Part shown: positions 56,727-64,000 of the stretch, piece by piece
How positions within the stretch are numbered: the first letter of the stretch is position 1
How the letters are laid out: the number at the start of each line of letters is the position of its first letter
Source: Fibrobacter sp.
GTDB lineage: Bacteria; Fibrobacterota; Fibrobacteria; Fibrobacterales; Fibrobacteraceae
Assembly (NCBI GenBank): GCA_024399015.1
Contig: JAKSIC010000011.1
Location: 1 to 64,000 of the forward strand
Length of the DNA stretch: 64,000 bases
Direction: 5' to 3'
Notes under the pieces: model-generated
What the model was told of the DNA's origin: nothing
Databases searched by the model: none
The model's input: only the letters and a program-made list of their open reading frames with translations
Program-made: the position numbers and the translations under genes

Positions 56727-56756
56727 GTCATCCTGAGCAGAGCGAAGCGGAGTCGA
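56727..56756. repeat. Dispersed GTCATCCTGAGCAGAGCGAAG-type repeat
   Basis: GTCATCCTGAGCAGAGCGAA and GCGGAGTCGA lie in the gap before pheT. It is the same class as the repeats at 10261 and 28274; similar elements are common intergenic repeats in other phyla. Confidence 0.6.
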
Positions 56757-56830
56757 TATATGAAACTAGGAACTTTAGTTCCGTAGTTGAATTAGGTTCG
56801 AAGGAGAAGGATAAAAAAAAGGAATAAAAG

Positions 56831-59269
56831 ATGAAAGTTTCTTTGAATTGGCTGAAGCGTCATGTGGATCTGCCGGAATCTGTGGCAGAAGTTGAAAAGG
56901 CTCTTACTTCCGTTGGCCTCGAAGTCGAAGGCATCGAGGAACCGGGCAAGGTTTACGACAAGCTGGTCGTAGCCAAGGTTCTCACCTGCGAAAACCATCC
57001 GGATAGCGACCACCTCCACATCACTACCGTCAATAACGGCAAGGAAGTCATCCAGATCGTCTGCGGCGCCCCCAACGTTGCCGCCGGCCAGACCGTGGTT
57101 CTCGCTCCTATCGGTGCAGAACTTCCCATGAGCGACGGCACCGTCCTCAAGATGAAGAAGTCCAAGATCCGCGGCGTGGAAAGTTTCGGCATGATTTGCG
57201 CCGAAGACGAAATCGGTCTTTCTGACGACCACGGTGGCATCATGGTTCTCGACGACTCCATCCCGGCCGGTACTCCTTTTGTAAGCCTGGGCATGTACGA
57301 CGTCTGCTTCGAACTGAACGTGACCCCCAACCGCCCGGACGCACTTTGCCACCGCGGTGTCGCTCGTGAACTTGCAGCAAAGTTCGGTCGCGAACTGAAG
57401 CCCCTGACCTACAACCTGGTCGAAGAAGCTGAAGCCGCAAGCTCCGCAGCATCTCTCGAAGTTGTCCCGGGTTGCGGTTGCTCCCGCTACACTGGTCGTG
57501 TCATCAAGGGCGTGGAAGTGAAGCAGAGCCCCAGCTGGCTTTCCAAGCTCCTCCACACCGTGGGCATGAACTCCATCAACAACGTTGTGGACATCACCAA
57601 CTTTATCCTCATGGACGTGGGCCAGCCCCTCCATAGCTTCGACATGGACCAGCTGAAGGGTTCCATGATCAAGGTTCGCCGCGCAGTGAAGGGCGAAAAG
57701 ATCCAGACCATCGACCACACCGACCACGAGCTCACCGAAGCTGAACTGGTCATTTGCGACGGCGACCGTCCGGTGGCTGTGGCAGGCACCATGGGTGGTG
57801 TAGAATCTGAAATCGTAGACAGCACCAAGAACGTGTTCCTGGAAAGCGCCTACTTCAACCCCACCATCGTCCGTAAGCAGGCCAAGCGCCTGGGCATCGG
57901 TTCCGACTCCAGCTACCGCTTCGAACGTGGCATCGACGTTTCCACTCAGGACGAATACAGCAAGTACGCTTGCGCCATGATCCAGAAAGTGGCAGGCGGC
58001 AAGGTCCTCAAGGGCTGTGTGGAATACACCGGCGAAGACCACCAGAAGGAATTGAACAAGGTTGACCTCCGCGTTAGCCGCGTTGCAAAGATCATCGGCA
58101 TGGACATCGCTGCTGACGTGATCCGCAAGCACCTCACCAGCATCAACCTGAAGTTGGTTGCTGAAAACGGTGAAACCATGACTTTCGAAATCCCGGGCAA
58201 CCGTCCGGACTTGGAACGCGAAGTGGACCTCATCGAAGAAGTGGCCCGCCTCGTTGGCTTCGACAACATTCCGTACAGCCTCCCCAAGTTCACCATGCAG
58301 CCCAACGAACTTCCGGCTGTTGAAGTCATGAACCGCAAGATTCGTAGAACCCTTTCCGCTATGGGCCTCCACGAATGCTTGAATCTCCGCTTTACCAGCA
58401 AGGCTCGCACTGAAGCTCTCTTCGGCGCAGAATCCGACGACCGCCGCACCAAGCCGGCAGCCCTCCTGAATCCGCTGTCCGAAGAACTGGGCGTCGTTCC
58501 CACTAGCCTTCTCCCCAACTTGCTGAAGAACGTTGCTGAAAACGAAAAGAACCGTCCGGGTTCCGTTCGCTTGTTCGAAGTGGCCAAGGGCCAGTTCAAG
58601 CGCGACCGCAAGGACGTTCGCGATCCGGGCTTTGATGAATCCAACCTCGTTGCACTCGCTATCGCAGGTAACTTCGACGTGAACCCGCTGAACGACAAGC
58701 CGGCACAGATCGACTTCGCCGCCTTCAAGGGCTTCGTCCTCTCCTTCTTCAAGCGCCTCGGCCTTGTTGTGGAAATCCGCGTTCCGAAGACTGCAGAAAA
58801 CTTCCTCCATCCGGGCAAGCAGGCTGAAGTTGTTACCACCGACGGCGTCGTCCTCGGCACCATGGGTAACCTCCACCCGTCCGCCATGAAGGCTTTGGAA
58901 ATCGGTTACGAGACCTACGTTCTCGAAGCAAATCTCGACAAGATGATTGAAGCAAGCCACAAGAAGATTATCTTCCAGGCCTTCAGCCGTCAGGTTCCGT
59001 CCAGCCGCGACATTTCCATCGAAGTCGCCAAGGGCATGACTCACGAAGAAATCCTCGGCCGCATCAAGGGACTCAACCCGAAGAACCTGGCCAAGGTCGT
59101 TCTCAAGAGCATCTACGAAGGCGACAAGATCGAAGCCGGCAAGAAGAACATGGTTTACAGCCTTACCTATCAGGCTATGGACCGCACCCTTACCGACGAC
59201 GAAGTCAACAAGGCACACAACAAGCTCCGCGACAAGCTCGTAGCTAACGGCGACATCGTTTTGCGCTAA
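56831..59269 (+). CDS. pheT: Phenylalanyl-tRNA synthetase beta subunit
   Basis: An 812-residue PheRS beta subunit, the usual full length. The EMAP-like tRNA-binding domain is near 40-150 (LVVAKVLTCENHPDSDHLHI), then B3/4 (RGVARELAAKFG), B5 (EVDLIEEVARLVGFDNIPYSLP) and the C-terminal FDX-ACB domain (QAFSRQVPSSRDISIEVAKG, about 717-811). It works as an alpha2beta2 enzyme, but pheS is not adjacent; the upstream neighbour is hemH. GGAA precedes the ATG. A heptad element and terminator follow. Confidence 0.97.
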   Translation: MKVSLNWLKRHVDLPESVAEVEKALTSVGLEVEGIEEPGKVYDKLVVAKVLTCENHPDSDHLHITTVNNGKEVIQIVCGAPNVAAGQTVVLAPIGAELPMSDGTVLKMKKSKIRGVESFGMICAEDEIGLSDDHGGIMVLDDSIPAGTPFVSLGMYDVCFELNVTPNRPDALCHRGVARELAAKFGRELKPLTYNLVEEAEAASSAASLEVVPGCGCSRYTGRVIKGVEVKQSPSWLSKLLHTVGMNSINNVVDITNFILMDVGQPLHSFDMDQLKGSMIKVRRAVKGEKIQTIDHTDHELTEAELVICDGDRPVAVAGTMGGVESEIVDSTKNVFLESAYFNPTIVRKQAKRLGIGSDSSYRFERGIDVSTQDEYSKYACAMIQKVAGGKVLKGCVEYTGEDHQKELNKVDLRVSRVAKIIGMDIAADVIRKHLTSINLKLVAENGETMTFEIPGNRPDLEREVDLIEEVARLVGFDNIPYSLPKFTMQPNELPAVEVMNRKIRRTLSAMGLHECLNLRFTSKARTEALFGAESDDRRTKPAALLNPLSEELGVVPTSLLPNLLKNVAENEKNRPGSVRLFEVAKGQFKRDRKDVRDPGFDESNLVALAIAGNFDVNPLNDKPAQIDFAAFKGFVLSFFKRLGLVVEIRVPKTAENFLHPGKQAEVVTTDGVVLGTMGNLHPSAMKALEIGYETYVLEANLDKMIEASHKKIIFQAFSRQVPSSRDISIEVAKGMTHEEILGRIKGLNPKNLAKVVLKSIYEGDKIEAGKKNMVYSLTYQAMDRTLTDDEVNKAHNKLRDKLVANGDIVLR

Positions 59270-59295
59270 AGCGCTAACGCGCAGAGCGTTTGCGC

Positions 59296-59414
59296 AGTTA
59301 TGAATTACGAATTATGAGTTACGAGATGGCCGTCAAGTAAAAACAGAACAGTCTCTCGTGATTCATAACTGAATCGCCCTGCGACTCTCATAATTCGTAC
59401 ATCATACTTCGTAA
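59296..59414. repeat. Heptad repeat element, GAATTAC family, inverted arms, after pheT
   Basis: Left arm AGTTATG, AATTACG, AATTATG, AGTTACG (59296-59323); right arm CTCATAA, TTCGTAC, ATCATAC, TTCGTAA (59387-59414), inverted. A partial third run (GATTCATAACTGAAT) lies in the core. The pheT terminator follows directly. Confidence 0.8.
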
Positions 59415-59418
59415 TTAG

Positions 59419-59452
59419 AAAAAGCCCCGCAGTTCAACTGCGAGGCTTTTTT
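59419..59452. terminator. Terminator between pheT and the small unknown gene
   Basis: AAAAAGCCCCGCAG pairs with CTGCGAGGCTTTTTT around TTCAA (one mismatch), with A- and T-runs on both sides. It can serve both convergent genes. Confidence 0.85.
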
Positions 59453-59507
59453 CATACTCCTCCCGAGAGACGAGTCTCAACAGCGAAGCATTAAACAGTA
59501 AAAGAAA

Positions 59508-59888
59508 CTATCCTACAAGAGCAGTCTTCACCTGCTGAATGAAAGCCATTTCTTCCGGAGAAACGTTAGTTTCATTATTGTCTTCCTTGGAGGCGCCAGC
59601 CACACGAAGCATAGCTTCCAGAACCTTGCCCTTGAATTCAGCAGATTCACCCTTCAAGGCATTCACGCAAGCCGTGGTGCGTTCCTTGGCATTGATGTAG
59701 CAGCCATAGGTACTGTTAAAATCATCCCAGCTTACATCCGGGGTCAATTCGTCGTGAATCTTGTCCAGTTCATCGCTTTCAGCTTCTGTTGCAGAAGAAG
59801 AACCAGGCAGCAACTTTTCCGTTTCAGTTTCGTGGAAAAGACAAGCCACCTGCCAGGAAAGGACCAAAAGAGCAAGATTCGGATTCAT
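59508..59888 (-). CDS. Small exported or secreted protein of unknown function
   Basis: A 126-residue protein starting MNPNLALLVLSWQVACLFHE: a hydrophobic N-terminus without positive charges and with a Cys at 16, a weak lipobox (QVAC) at best. The rest is acidic with two Cys (TYGCYINAKERTTACVNALKG) and a helical tail (VSPEEMAFIQQVKTALVG). No family recognised. It lies between the pheT terminator and the dnaX promoter region, transcribed away from dnaX. Confidence 0.6.
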   Translation of the reverse strand: MNPNLALLVLSWQVACLFHETETEKLLPGSSSATEAESDELDKIHDELTPDVSWDDFNSTYGCYINAKERTTACVNALKGESAEFKGKVLEAMLRVAGASKEDNNETNVSPEEMAFIQQVKTALVG

Positions 59889-60034
59889 TTACACCTCGTA
59901 TTGTTTTTCTTAAAGATATATAAAATCTTGAAAATTATGAGAATGCAAATCCATAGAATTTGACGATAAATCAAGAAAAGCCCCGTTCATCTATCATCAT
60001 TTTCAATTTTTAACCCCACGATCCACCATTCTCG

Positions 60035-60062
60035 TAATTCATACTTCATAATTCATAATTTT
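60035..60062. repeat. Heptad repeat array, GAATTAC family, upstream of dnaX
   Basis: Units TAATTCA, TACTTCA, TAATTCA, TAATTTT end 16 nt before the dnaX ATG. Only one orientation is present here. Confidence 0.7.
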
Positions 60063-60078
60063 TACTATATTCCAGCAC

Positions 60079-61932
60079 ATGGCATACGTAGCAATGGCCC
60101 GAAAGTGGCGTCCGCAGTCTTTCTCTGACATGGTTGGTCAGGAACATATCGCACAAACCCTTCAGAACGCAATTGAAGGGGGACGTTTGCATCATGCATT
60201 CCTGTTCACCGGAACCCGCGGCGTAGGTAAGACCACCAGTGCCCGTATCCTTGCCCGTACTTTGAACTGCACCGGTGGCGATCCGCTCCACCCCTGTGGA
60301 GAATGCCCCAGCTGTAAGGATTTTGCCGGTGGCAATCCCATGGACATTTTCGAAATAGATGCTGCTTCCAACACTGGCGTGGACAACATCCGTGACGTGA
60401 TTGAACGTGTGCAGTACCCGCCCGTTATCGGCAAGTACAAGATCTTTATTATCGACGAAGTCCACATGCTCTCTACCGGCGCCTTCAACGCATTGTTGAA
60501 GACTCTTGAAGAACCGCCTGAACATGTGATTTTCATTTTCGCCACTACAGAAGTCAACAAAGTGCCGCAGACCATTCTTAGCCGTGTGCAGCGTTTTGAC
60601 TTCAAGCGCCTTTCTGTGGAGCAGGTCCGCAGCCGTCTCCGTTTCATTTGCGAACAGGAGAACATCAACGCCTCCGACGAAACTTTGGACGTCTTTGCCG
60701 AAAAGGCCGACGGTTCCATGCGTGATGGCCTCACCTACTTCGACCAGGCTTATGCATTTACCGGCAGCGAAATGACCGCCGATGCCGTACGTAGCGTCCT
60801 GGGCATTCCTCCCGTAGAACTTTTCTTCACGTTGATTAACGCTATTGAAGCACACGACCTTAAGGCTTGCTTCAAGATGGTGGACGATGCCTGCAAGCGC
60901 GGCATCGAATTCACCCCGCTTCTGGATGGTTTCGGCAAATTCCTCCGCAACTTGCTCTACACCCGCCTGGACGCCTTCACCCCCGACGTGCTCAACGTTT
61001 CCGAAGAACTTTACACCAAGTACAAGAGCTCTGTACCGGGCCTCAAGAACGGCGACCTTCTTCGCATCAGCAAGATGCTCATCGACCTTCAGGCAGCACT
61101 CCGCTACAGCACCAACCCGCGTCTGCTGGTAGAAACCACATTCGCCCGCATGGCTTGGCTTGATCATCTTACGGATCTAAGACGCGCGTTAGCCGCCATC
61201 AACGACCCCACAAAAGCCTCCGGTTCCGCCGACCATGAGGCGTTAAAAAAAAAAGTAACTGAAGTCAGCACCATGTTGGACGCCCAGGAAGAAGCCAAGG
61301 CGCTCCGGCAGAAGAATGAAAATCCCTTTGCAGCAATGCAGCAGGGAATTGCTGGCGGTTATAACGCAAGCAACTTCGATGACCGCAATTCCGACGCCTT
61401 CGGCGACTCTGGTTTCGGTGATTACGGAAGCGGTTCCAGCGGTTACAACGGCACCGTCTACACCCGATACGAAATTGCAGCCGCATGGGATTCCATCAAG
61501 GCACGCATTGCCGACGACAACGACTTCAACTTCTCCGTAACCTTGAACGAAACTGTTCTGGAAACCGGGAACCAGCAGATCACCCCCTTCCCCGTCAGGC
61601 TGACCTTTGTTAGCGACAGAGCAGGGAGCGACAACTGGGGCGTCCGCCAGATGGAGGAACACCCGGATTACTTCGAAAAGGTAAAGCAAATTCTGGAAGA
61701 AAGGCTCCAAACACCCGTAGACCTTTCCATCGGAACCCGCGCCTACACCGAAAGCGAACTCCACCAGAAGCGTCAGGCGCAAATGTCCCCCTTCGAGCTG
61801 GACAAGCAGAACGACCCGGGTCTCGCCCGACTCATCGACGTCTTCAATGCAGAACTGATTTACTCCGCCAAGGTGAAGAAGCAGGTCATTGAGCAGCAGC
61901 CCGACGAGCAGATGCAGGACCAGGAAGACTAG
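60079..61932 (+). CDS. dnaX: DNA polymerase III subunits gamma and tau
   Basis: A 617-residue DnaX, the clamp-loader ATPase and replisome organiser. Walker A GTRGVGKT (45-52), zinc Cys C64, C73, C76 and C79, DEVH (126-129) and KTLEEPP (141-147), then domain III to about 370. After AAINDPTKASGSADHEA the frame crosses an A10 run at codons 389-392 where slippage would end translation at 392 or 394 residues, giving a gamma-sized product. The C-terminal part (394-617) has a Gly/Ser linker and a tau-like domain. ybaB follows. Confidence 0.96.
   Translation: MAYVAMARKWRPQSFSDMVGQEHIAQTLQNAIEGGRLHHAFLFTGTRGVGKTTSARILARTLNCTGGDPLHPCGECPSCKDFAGGNPMDIFEIDAASNTGVDNIRDVIERVQYPPVIGKYKIFIIDEVHMLSTGAFNALLKTLEEPPEHVIFIFATTEVNKVPQTILSRVQRFDFKRLSVEQVRSRLRFICEQENINASDETLDVFAEKADGSMRDGLTYFDQAYAFTGSEMTADAVRSVLGIPPVELFFTLINAIEAHDLKACFKMVDDACKRGIEFTPLLDGFGKFLRNLLYTRLDAFTPDVLNVSEELYTKYKSSVPGLKNGDLLRISKMLIDLQAALRYSTNPRLLVETTFARMAWLDHLTDLRRALAAINDPTKASGSADHEALKKKVTEVSTMLDAQEEAKALRQKNENPFAAMQQGIAGGYNASNFDDRNSDAFGDSGFGDYGSGSSGYNGTVYTRYEIAAAWDSIKARIADDNDFNFSVTLNETVLETGNQQITPFPVRLTFVSDRAGSDNWGVRQMEEHPDYFEKVKQILEERLQTPVDLSIGTRAYTESELHQKRQAQMSPFELDKQNDPGLARLIDVFNAELIYSAKVKKQVIEQQPDEQMQDQED
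61237..61254 (+). promoter_or_regulatory. Candidate programmed slippage site in dnaX (A10 tract)
   Basis: Ten A residues (61245-61254) follow TT and precede GTAACTGA. Gain of one A, or a -1 ribosome shift, reaches TGA after two codons; loss of one A reaches TAA at once. GAGG at 61237-61240 is a Shine-Dalgarno-like stretch about 5 nt upstream, like the stimulator in E. coli dnaX. Thermus dnaX uses an A9 tract for transcriptional slippage. Confidence 0.55.
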
Positions 61933-62005
61933 TGGCGAAATTTCGCCTCTCCGCACCAAATTTTTATAAATTAAAGCAGAAAATCAAAAATAGAGGATTA
62001 TTCTT

Positions 62006-62314
62006 ATGGATATGAGCAAAATGTTGAGAGACCTTCAGAAGATGCAGAGCAAGATGATGAAGGCTCAGAACGACCTCAAGGCTACCAGTTTCGAAGCAGA
62101 AGCCGGTGGTGGCATGGTCAAGGTCGCCATGAACGGAAAGGGCGTGGTCACCATGATCAAGATCAACCCGGATGCCGTGGACAAGGACGACGTCGAAGCT
62201 CTCGAAGACCTGCTCATGGCCGCCATCAACGCTGCTGTCAAGAAGAAAGATGACGCCACCCAGTCCAGCATTTCCGACATTACCGGTGGCATGAAGATCC
62301 CCGGTATGATGTAA
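62006..62314 (+). CDS. ybaB: Nucleoid-associated protein YbaB/EbfC
   Basis: A 102-residue DNA-binding protein of usual length. MLRDLQKMQSKMMKAQNDL is the N-terminal helix, VKVAMNGKGVVTMIKINPDAV the central strand, LEDLLMAAINAAVKKK the dimer helix, and GGMKIPGMM the end. It is the standard neighbour downstream of dnaX; recR, often next, is absent. A clear terminator follows. Confidence 0.93.
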   Translation: MDMSKMLRDLQKMQSKMMKAQNDLKATSFEAEAGGGMVKVAMNGKGVVTMIKINPDAVDKDDVEALEDLLMAAINAAVKKKDDATQSSISDITGGMKIPGMM

Positions 62315-62420
62315 TTTCAAACGGTTCCGACGCGATTATAATTTACGCAAATTTTGCGCAAATCCTCCCGTTCGCCCCGGCAACTTTACACTTTTCGTAA
62401 GCCCTTTGGCTCAACTTTCA

Positions 62421-62448
62421 AAAGCCTCCTTTCAGGGGGCTTTTTTTT
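62421..62448 (+). terminator. Intrinsic terminator after ybaB
   Basis: AAAGCCTCCT pairs with AGGGGGCTTT around TTC (one mismatch), followed by a run of T. Confidence 0.85.
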
Positions 62449-62489
62449 GCGTTTTTTCACCAAATATGACAAAAATCATATTCCCAAGT

Positions 62490-62521
62490 CATTTCATCGG
62501 CTTATACGACATTTCATCGGC
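62490..62521 (+). promoter_or_regulatory. Two 12-bp direct repeats upstream of the TolC-like gene
   Basis: CATTTCATCGGC occurs at 62490-62501 and 62510-62521, exactly 20 bp apart (two helical turns). The second copy ends 4 bp before the -35 element, as expected for an activator binding in tandem on one DNA face. Confidence 0.5.
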
Positions 62522-62525
62522 AAAG

Positions 62526-62554
62526 TTGGCCATTCGCCCTTTTATCATTTATAC
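62526..62554 (+). promoter_or_regulatory. Candidate promoter of the TolC-like gene
   Basis: TTGGCC (62526-62531) and TTATAC (62549-62554) are 17 bp apart. The ATG lies 45 nt downstream with GGAG in position. Confidence 0.5.
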
Positions 62555-62598
62555 AAATTTTTTACATTTGGGCCGTAAAAAATAATATAGGAGATATA

Positions 62599-64000
62599 AT
62601 GTCTAGACAACTTACTATCTCGGCACCTCTAGCTTTTACAATAGCCCTGGGCATGGCCTGCCAGGCCTTCGCAGGTCAGGTTTATACCCGCGAAGATGCA
62701 ATCCGCATCGCCATGGAAAAGTCTTCTGACATCAAGACCGCGGAAGAAGATTTGATCAGCGCAAATTCCCAGGTGGAAGGCGGCTATGGAAACGCCTACC
62801 CCTCCGTTGACTTGAGCGCCACCGTCACCCGTATTTTCGGTATGAAGGATGTGAAGCCATTTACCCAGATGACCGAGGCCTACGATAGGTACCATCCTAA
62901 CGGCTGGATGGTCAATCCTGATGGCACTCCGATGGTGGGCCCCGATGGTAACCCCATGGTCGATCCTTCCGGAAACCCGTTGCCCACAGACTACGACGGC
63001 ATTGTTGCCGCAGCTCTTGACAAGTCCACCACCCAGGCTTTGCAACAGGCTTACCGTTGGCAGTCCAATGTGAACCTTTCCGTGACCCAGGTTCTCTACG
63101 CAGCCGGTAAGGTGGGCGTGGGTATCGACATTGCCAAGACTGCAAAGCGTTTGCAGGAAGTAAACTTGGAGAACACCAAGGCAAAAGTTCGCTACGACGT
63201 AGAAAGCGCCTTCAACCAGCTCCTTTTCCTGGATTCCGCCCTGGCTATCCAGCAGGCAACCATTGAACTGACCCAGACCAACCTGGACTTTGTGGAACAG
63301 TCCCTCAAGAGCGGCATGGCCACTGAACTGGACCTGATCCGTGTGCAGTTGGCTTTGGATGGTTACAAGTCAGACCTGGAAAAGACAAAGAAGTCCCAGG
63401 TTCTCGCCCGTAACGCCCTTTTGAATTCCATGGGTCTTGGTTTCGACGCGGAAGCAACCTTTGTCGGTGAATTCCTGAACCCGGAAGAAGCAATCACCTA
63501 CCCCGACACTTCCATGGCCAACGTGAAGAAGCGTCGCAAGGAATTGCTCATGCTGGAAGAAACCGAAACCATGCTGAACAAGAACATCGAAATCGAAGAA
63601 GGCGGCTACAAGCCCACCATCGTTCTCGGCGGTCAGATCGGCTATAAGAACCTACAGAATGAATTCTACAAGTGGGACGCTCCCAGATGGAGCAAGCTCA
63701 CCAAGGCAGCATTCCTTAGCCTCAACATGAACCTTTTCAACGGTATGCAGACCAAGGAAAAGATTGTTCAGGCTAAATCCAAGCTCCGCAGCACCCAGGT
63801 TCAGAAGGACGCCGCAGAACGCGGTTTCCGTCTGCAGATCGAATCCTGCGCAAACACCTTCGAAGATGCCATCCAGCAGCTGGAAATCCAGAAGCGTCAG
63901 GTGGAACTTGCCACCAAGAACTACGACCTTACCGAAGCAGCTTTCAAGCTCGGCCGCGAAACCCAGCTGAACCTGCTCTCCGCAAACATGAGCCTCCGTG
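62599..64000 (+). CDS. TolC-like outer-membrane efflux protein (3' end beyond the window)
   Basis: An open frame from ATG 62599 (AGGAG at 62589-62593) to the window edge, 467 codons so far and no stop. The signal peptide is LAFTIALGMACQAFA. The pattern is that of the outer-membrane factor: YTREDAIRIAMEKSSDIKTA, long helices with Q/N (VRYDVESAFNQLLFLDSAL, about 195-213), YKPTIVLGGQIGYKN and LNMNLFNGMQTKEKIVQAKS, then the second repeat. An unusual insert with NPDGTPMVGPDGNPMVDP lies near 106-123. It forms a trimeric exit duct for efflux or type I secretion; membrane fusion and pump genes are expected downstream. Confidence 0.9.
   Translation, partial: MSRQLTISAPLAFTIALGMACQAFAGQVYTREDAIRIAMEKSSDIKTAEEDLISANSQVEGGYGNAYPSVDLSATVTRIFGMKDVKPFTQMTEAYDRYHPNGWMVNPDGTPMVGPDGNPMVDPSGNPLPTDYDGIVAAALDKSTTQALQQAYRWQSNVNLSVTQVLYAAGKVGVGIDIAKTAKRLQEVNLENTKAKVRYDVESAFNQLLFLDSALAIQQATIELTQTNLDFVEQSLKSGMATELDLIRVQLALDGYKSDLEKTKKSQVLARNALLNSMGLGFDAEATFVGEFLNPEEAITYPDTSMANVKKRRKELLMLEETETMLNKNIEIEEGGYKPTIVLGGQIGYKNLQNEFYKWDAPRWSKLTKAAFLSLNMNLFNGMQTKEKIVQAKSKLRSTQVQKDAAERGFRLQIESCANTFEDAIQQLEIQKRQVELATKNYDLTEAAFKLGRETQLNLLSANMSLR

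Noticed and set aside
56792-59218. 808-codon open frame on the minus strand opposite pheT
   Set aside because: It is the antisense shadow of a full-length PheRS beta subunit with all domains visible; the codon bias (GAA, GCC, CTC) explains the long opposite frame.

Overview
The window looks like the chromosome of a Fibrobacter-type fibre-degrading gut bacterium (Fibrobacterota). It carries a FISUMP-domain lipoprotein, two proteins of the Fibrobacter paralogous family TIGR02171, two secreted GH11 xylanases, a GH5 endoglucanase, and many serine-rich linkers after lipoboxes. Codon use is uniform (Glu nearly always GAA) from about 1.2 kb to the right end. The first 1.16 kb differs: it is the tail of a Firmicutes-type mobilizable element (relaxase C-terminus, an out-of-frame overlapping accessory gene, and a small ORF broken at the junction), either a real insertion scar or an assembly chimera.

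Layout. 1-1176: mobile-element remnant. 1286-3727: trp attenuator with a Trp-Trp leader peptide, then trpB and trpA. 3828-10259: CLC-type channel, radical SAM protein, Ser-rich lipoprotein, candidate preQ1 riboswitch with queF and a queuosine-precursor transporter, a four-fold tandem hairpin/terminator, an arginase-family protein and an RsuA/RluB pseudouridine synthase. 10322-18535 (minus): ftsE, surA-like, chaperone-like lipoprotein, hrpA, zinc-ribbon protein, rmlD. 18616-22196 (minus): two GH11 xylanases with a shared upstream palindrome. 22466-30538 (minus): gyrA, surE, AAA-14 ATPase, FISUMP lipoprotein, SpoU methyltransferase, beta-propeller protein. 30756-32219: GH5 endoglucanase. 32288-43079 (minus): a tight six-gene envelope operon (AlgJ/AlgX-like lipoprotein, propeller lipoprotein, SirB1-like protein, two TIGR02171 lipoproteins, polytopic membrane protein). 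43116-47158: dus, TM2 protein, rdgB, and the minus-strand corC-ybeY-94 aa operon. 47278-52559: translationally coupled FecR protein and beta-helix/outer-membrane barrel protein. 52572-62314: FAD oxidoreductase, rluD-type synthase, hemH, pheT, a small unknown, dnaX with an A10 slippery tract, and ybaB. 62599-64000: a TolC-like outer-membrane protein cut by the window edge.

The most unusual feature is a set of degenerate 7-bp tandem arrays. Three sequence families (AACCACT-like, GAATTAC-like, AGGTTCG-like) recur in strict 7-bp register. They often occur as two inverted arms filling an entire intergenic gap. Several end 3-8 nt before a start codon that has no Shine-Dalgarno sequence, and others are translated in frame inside hrpA, a pseudouridine synthase and the 3' end of surE. 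Dispersed GTCAT-type palindromes accompany them. I saw no rRNA or tRNA genes and no CRISPR array. The only gene-poor stretch over 300 bp is 1177-1582, which holds the trp leader.
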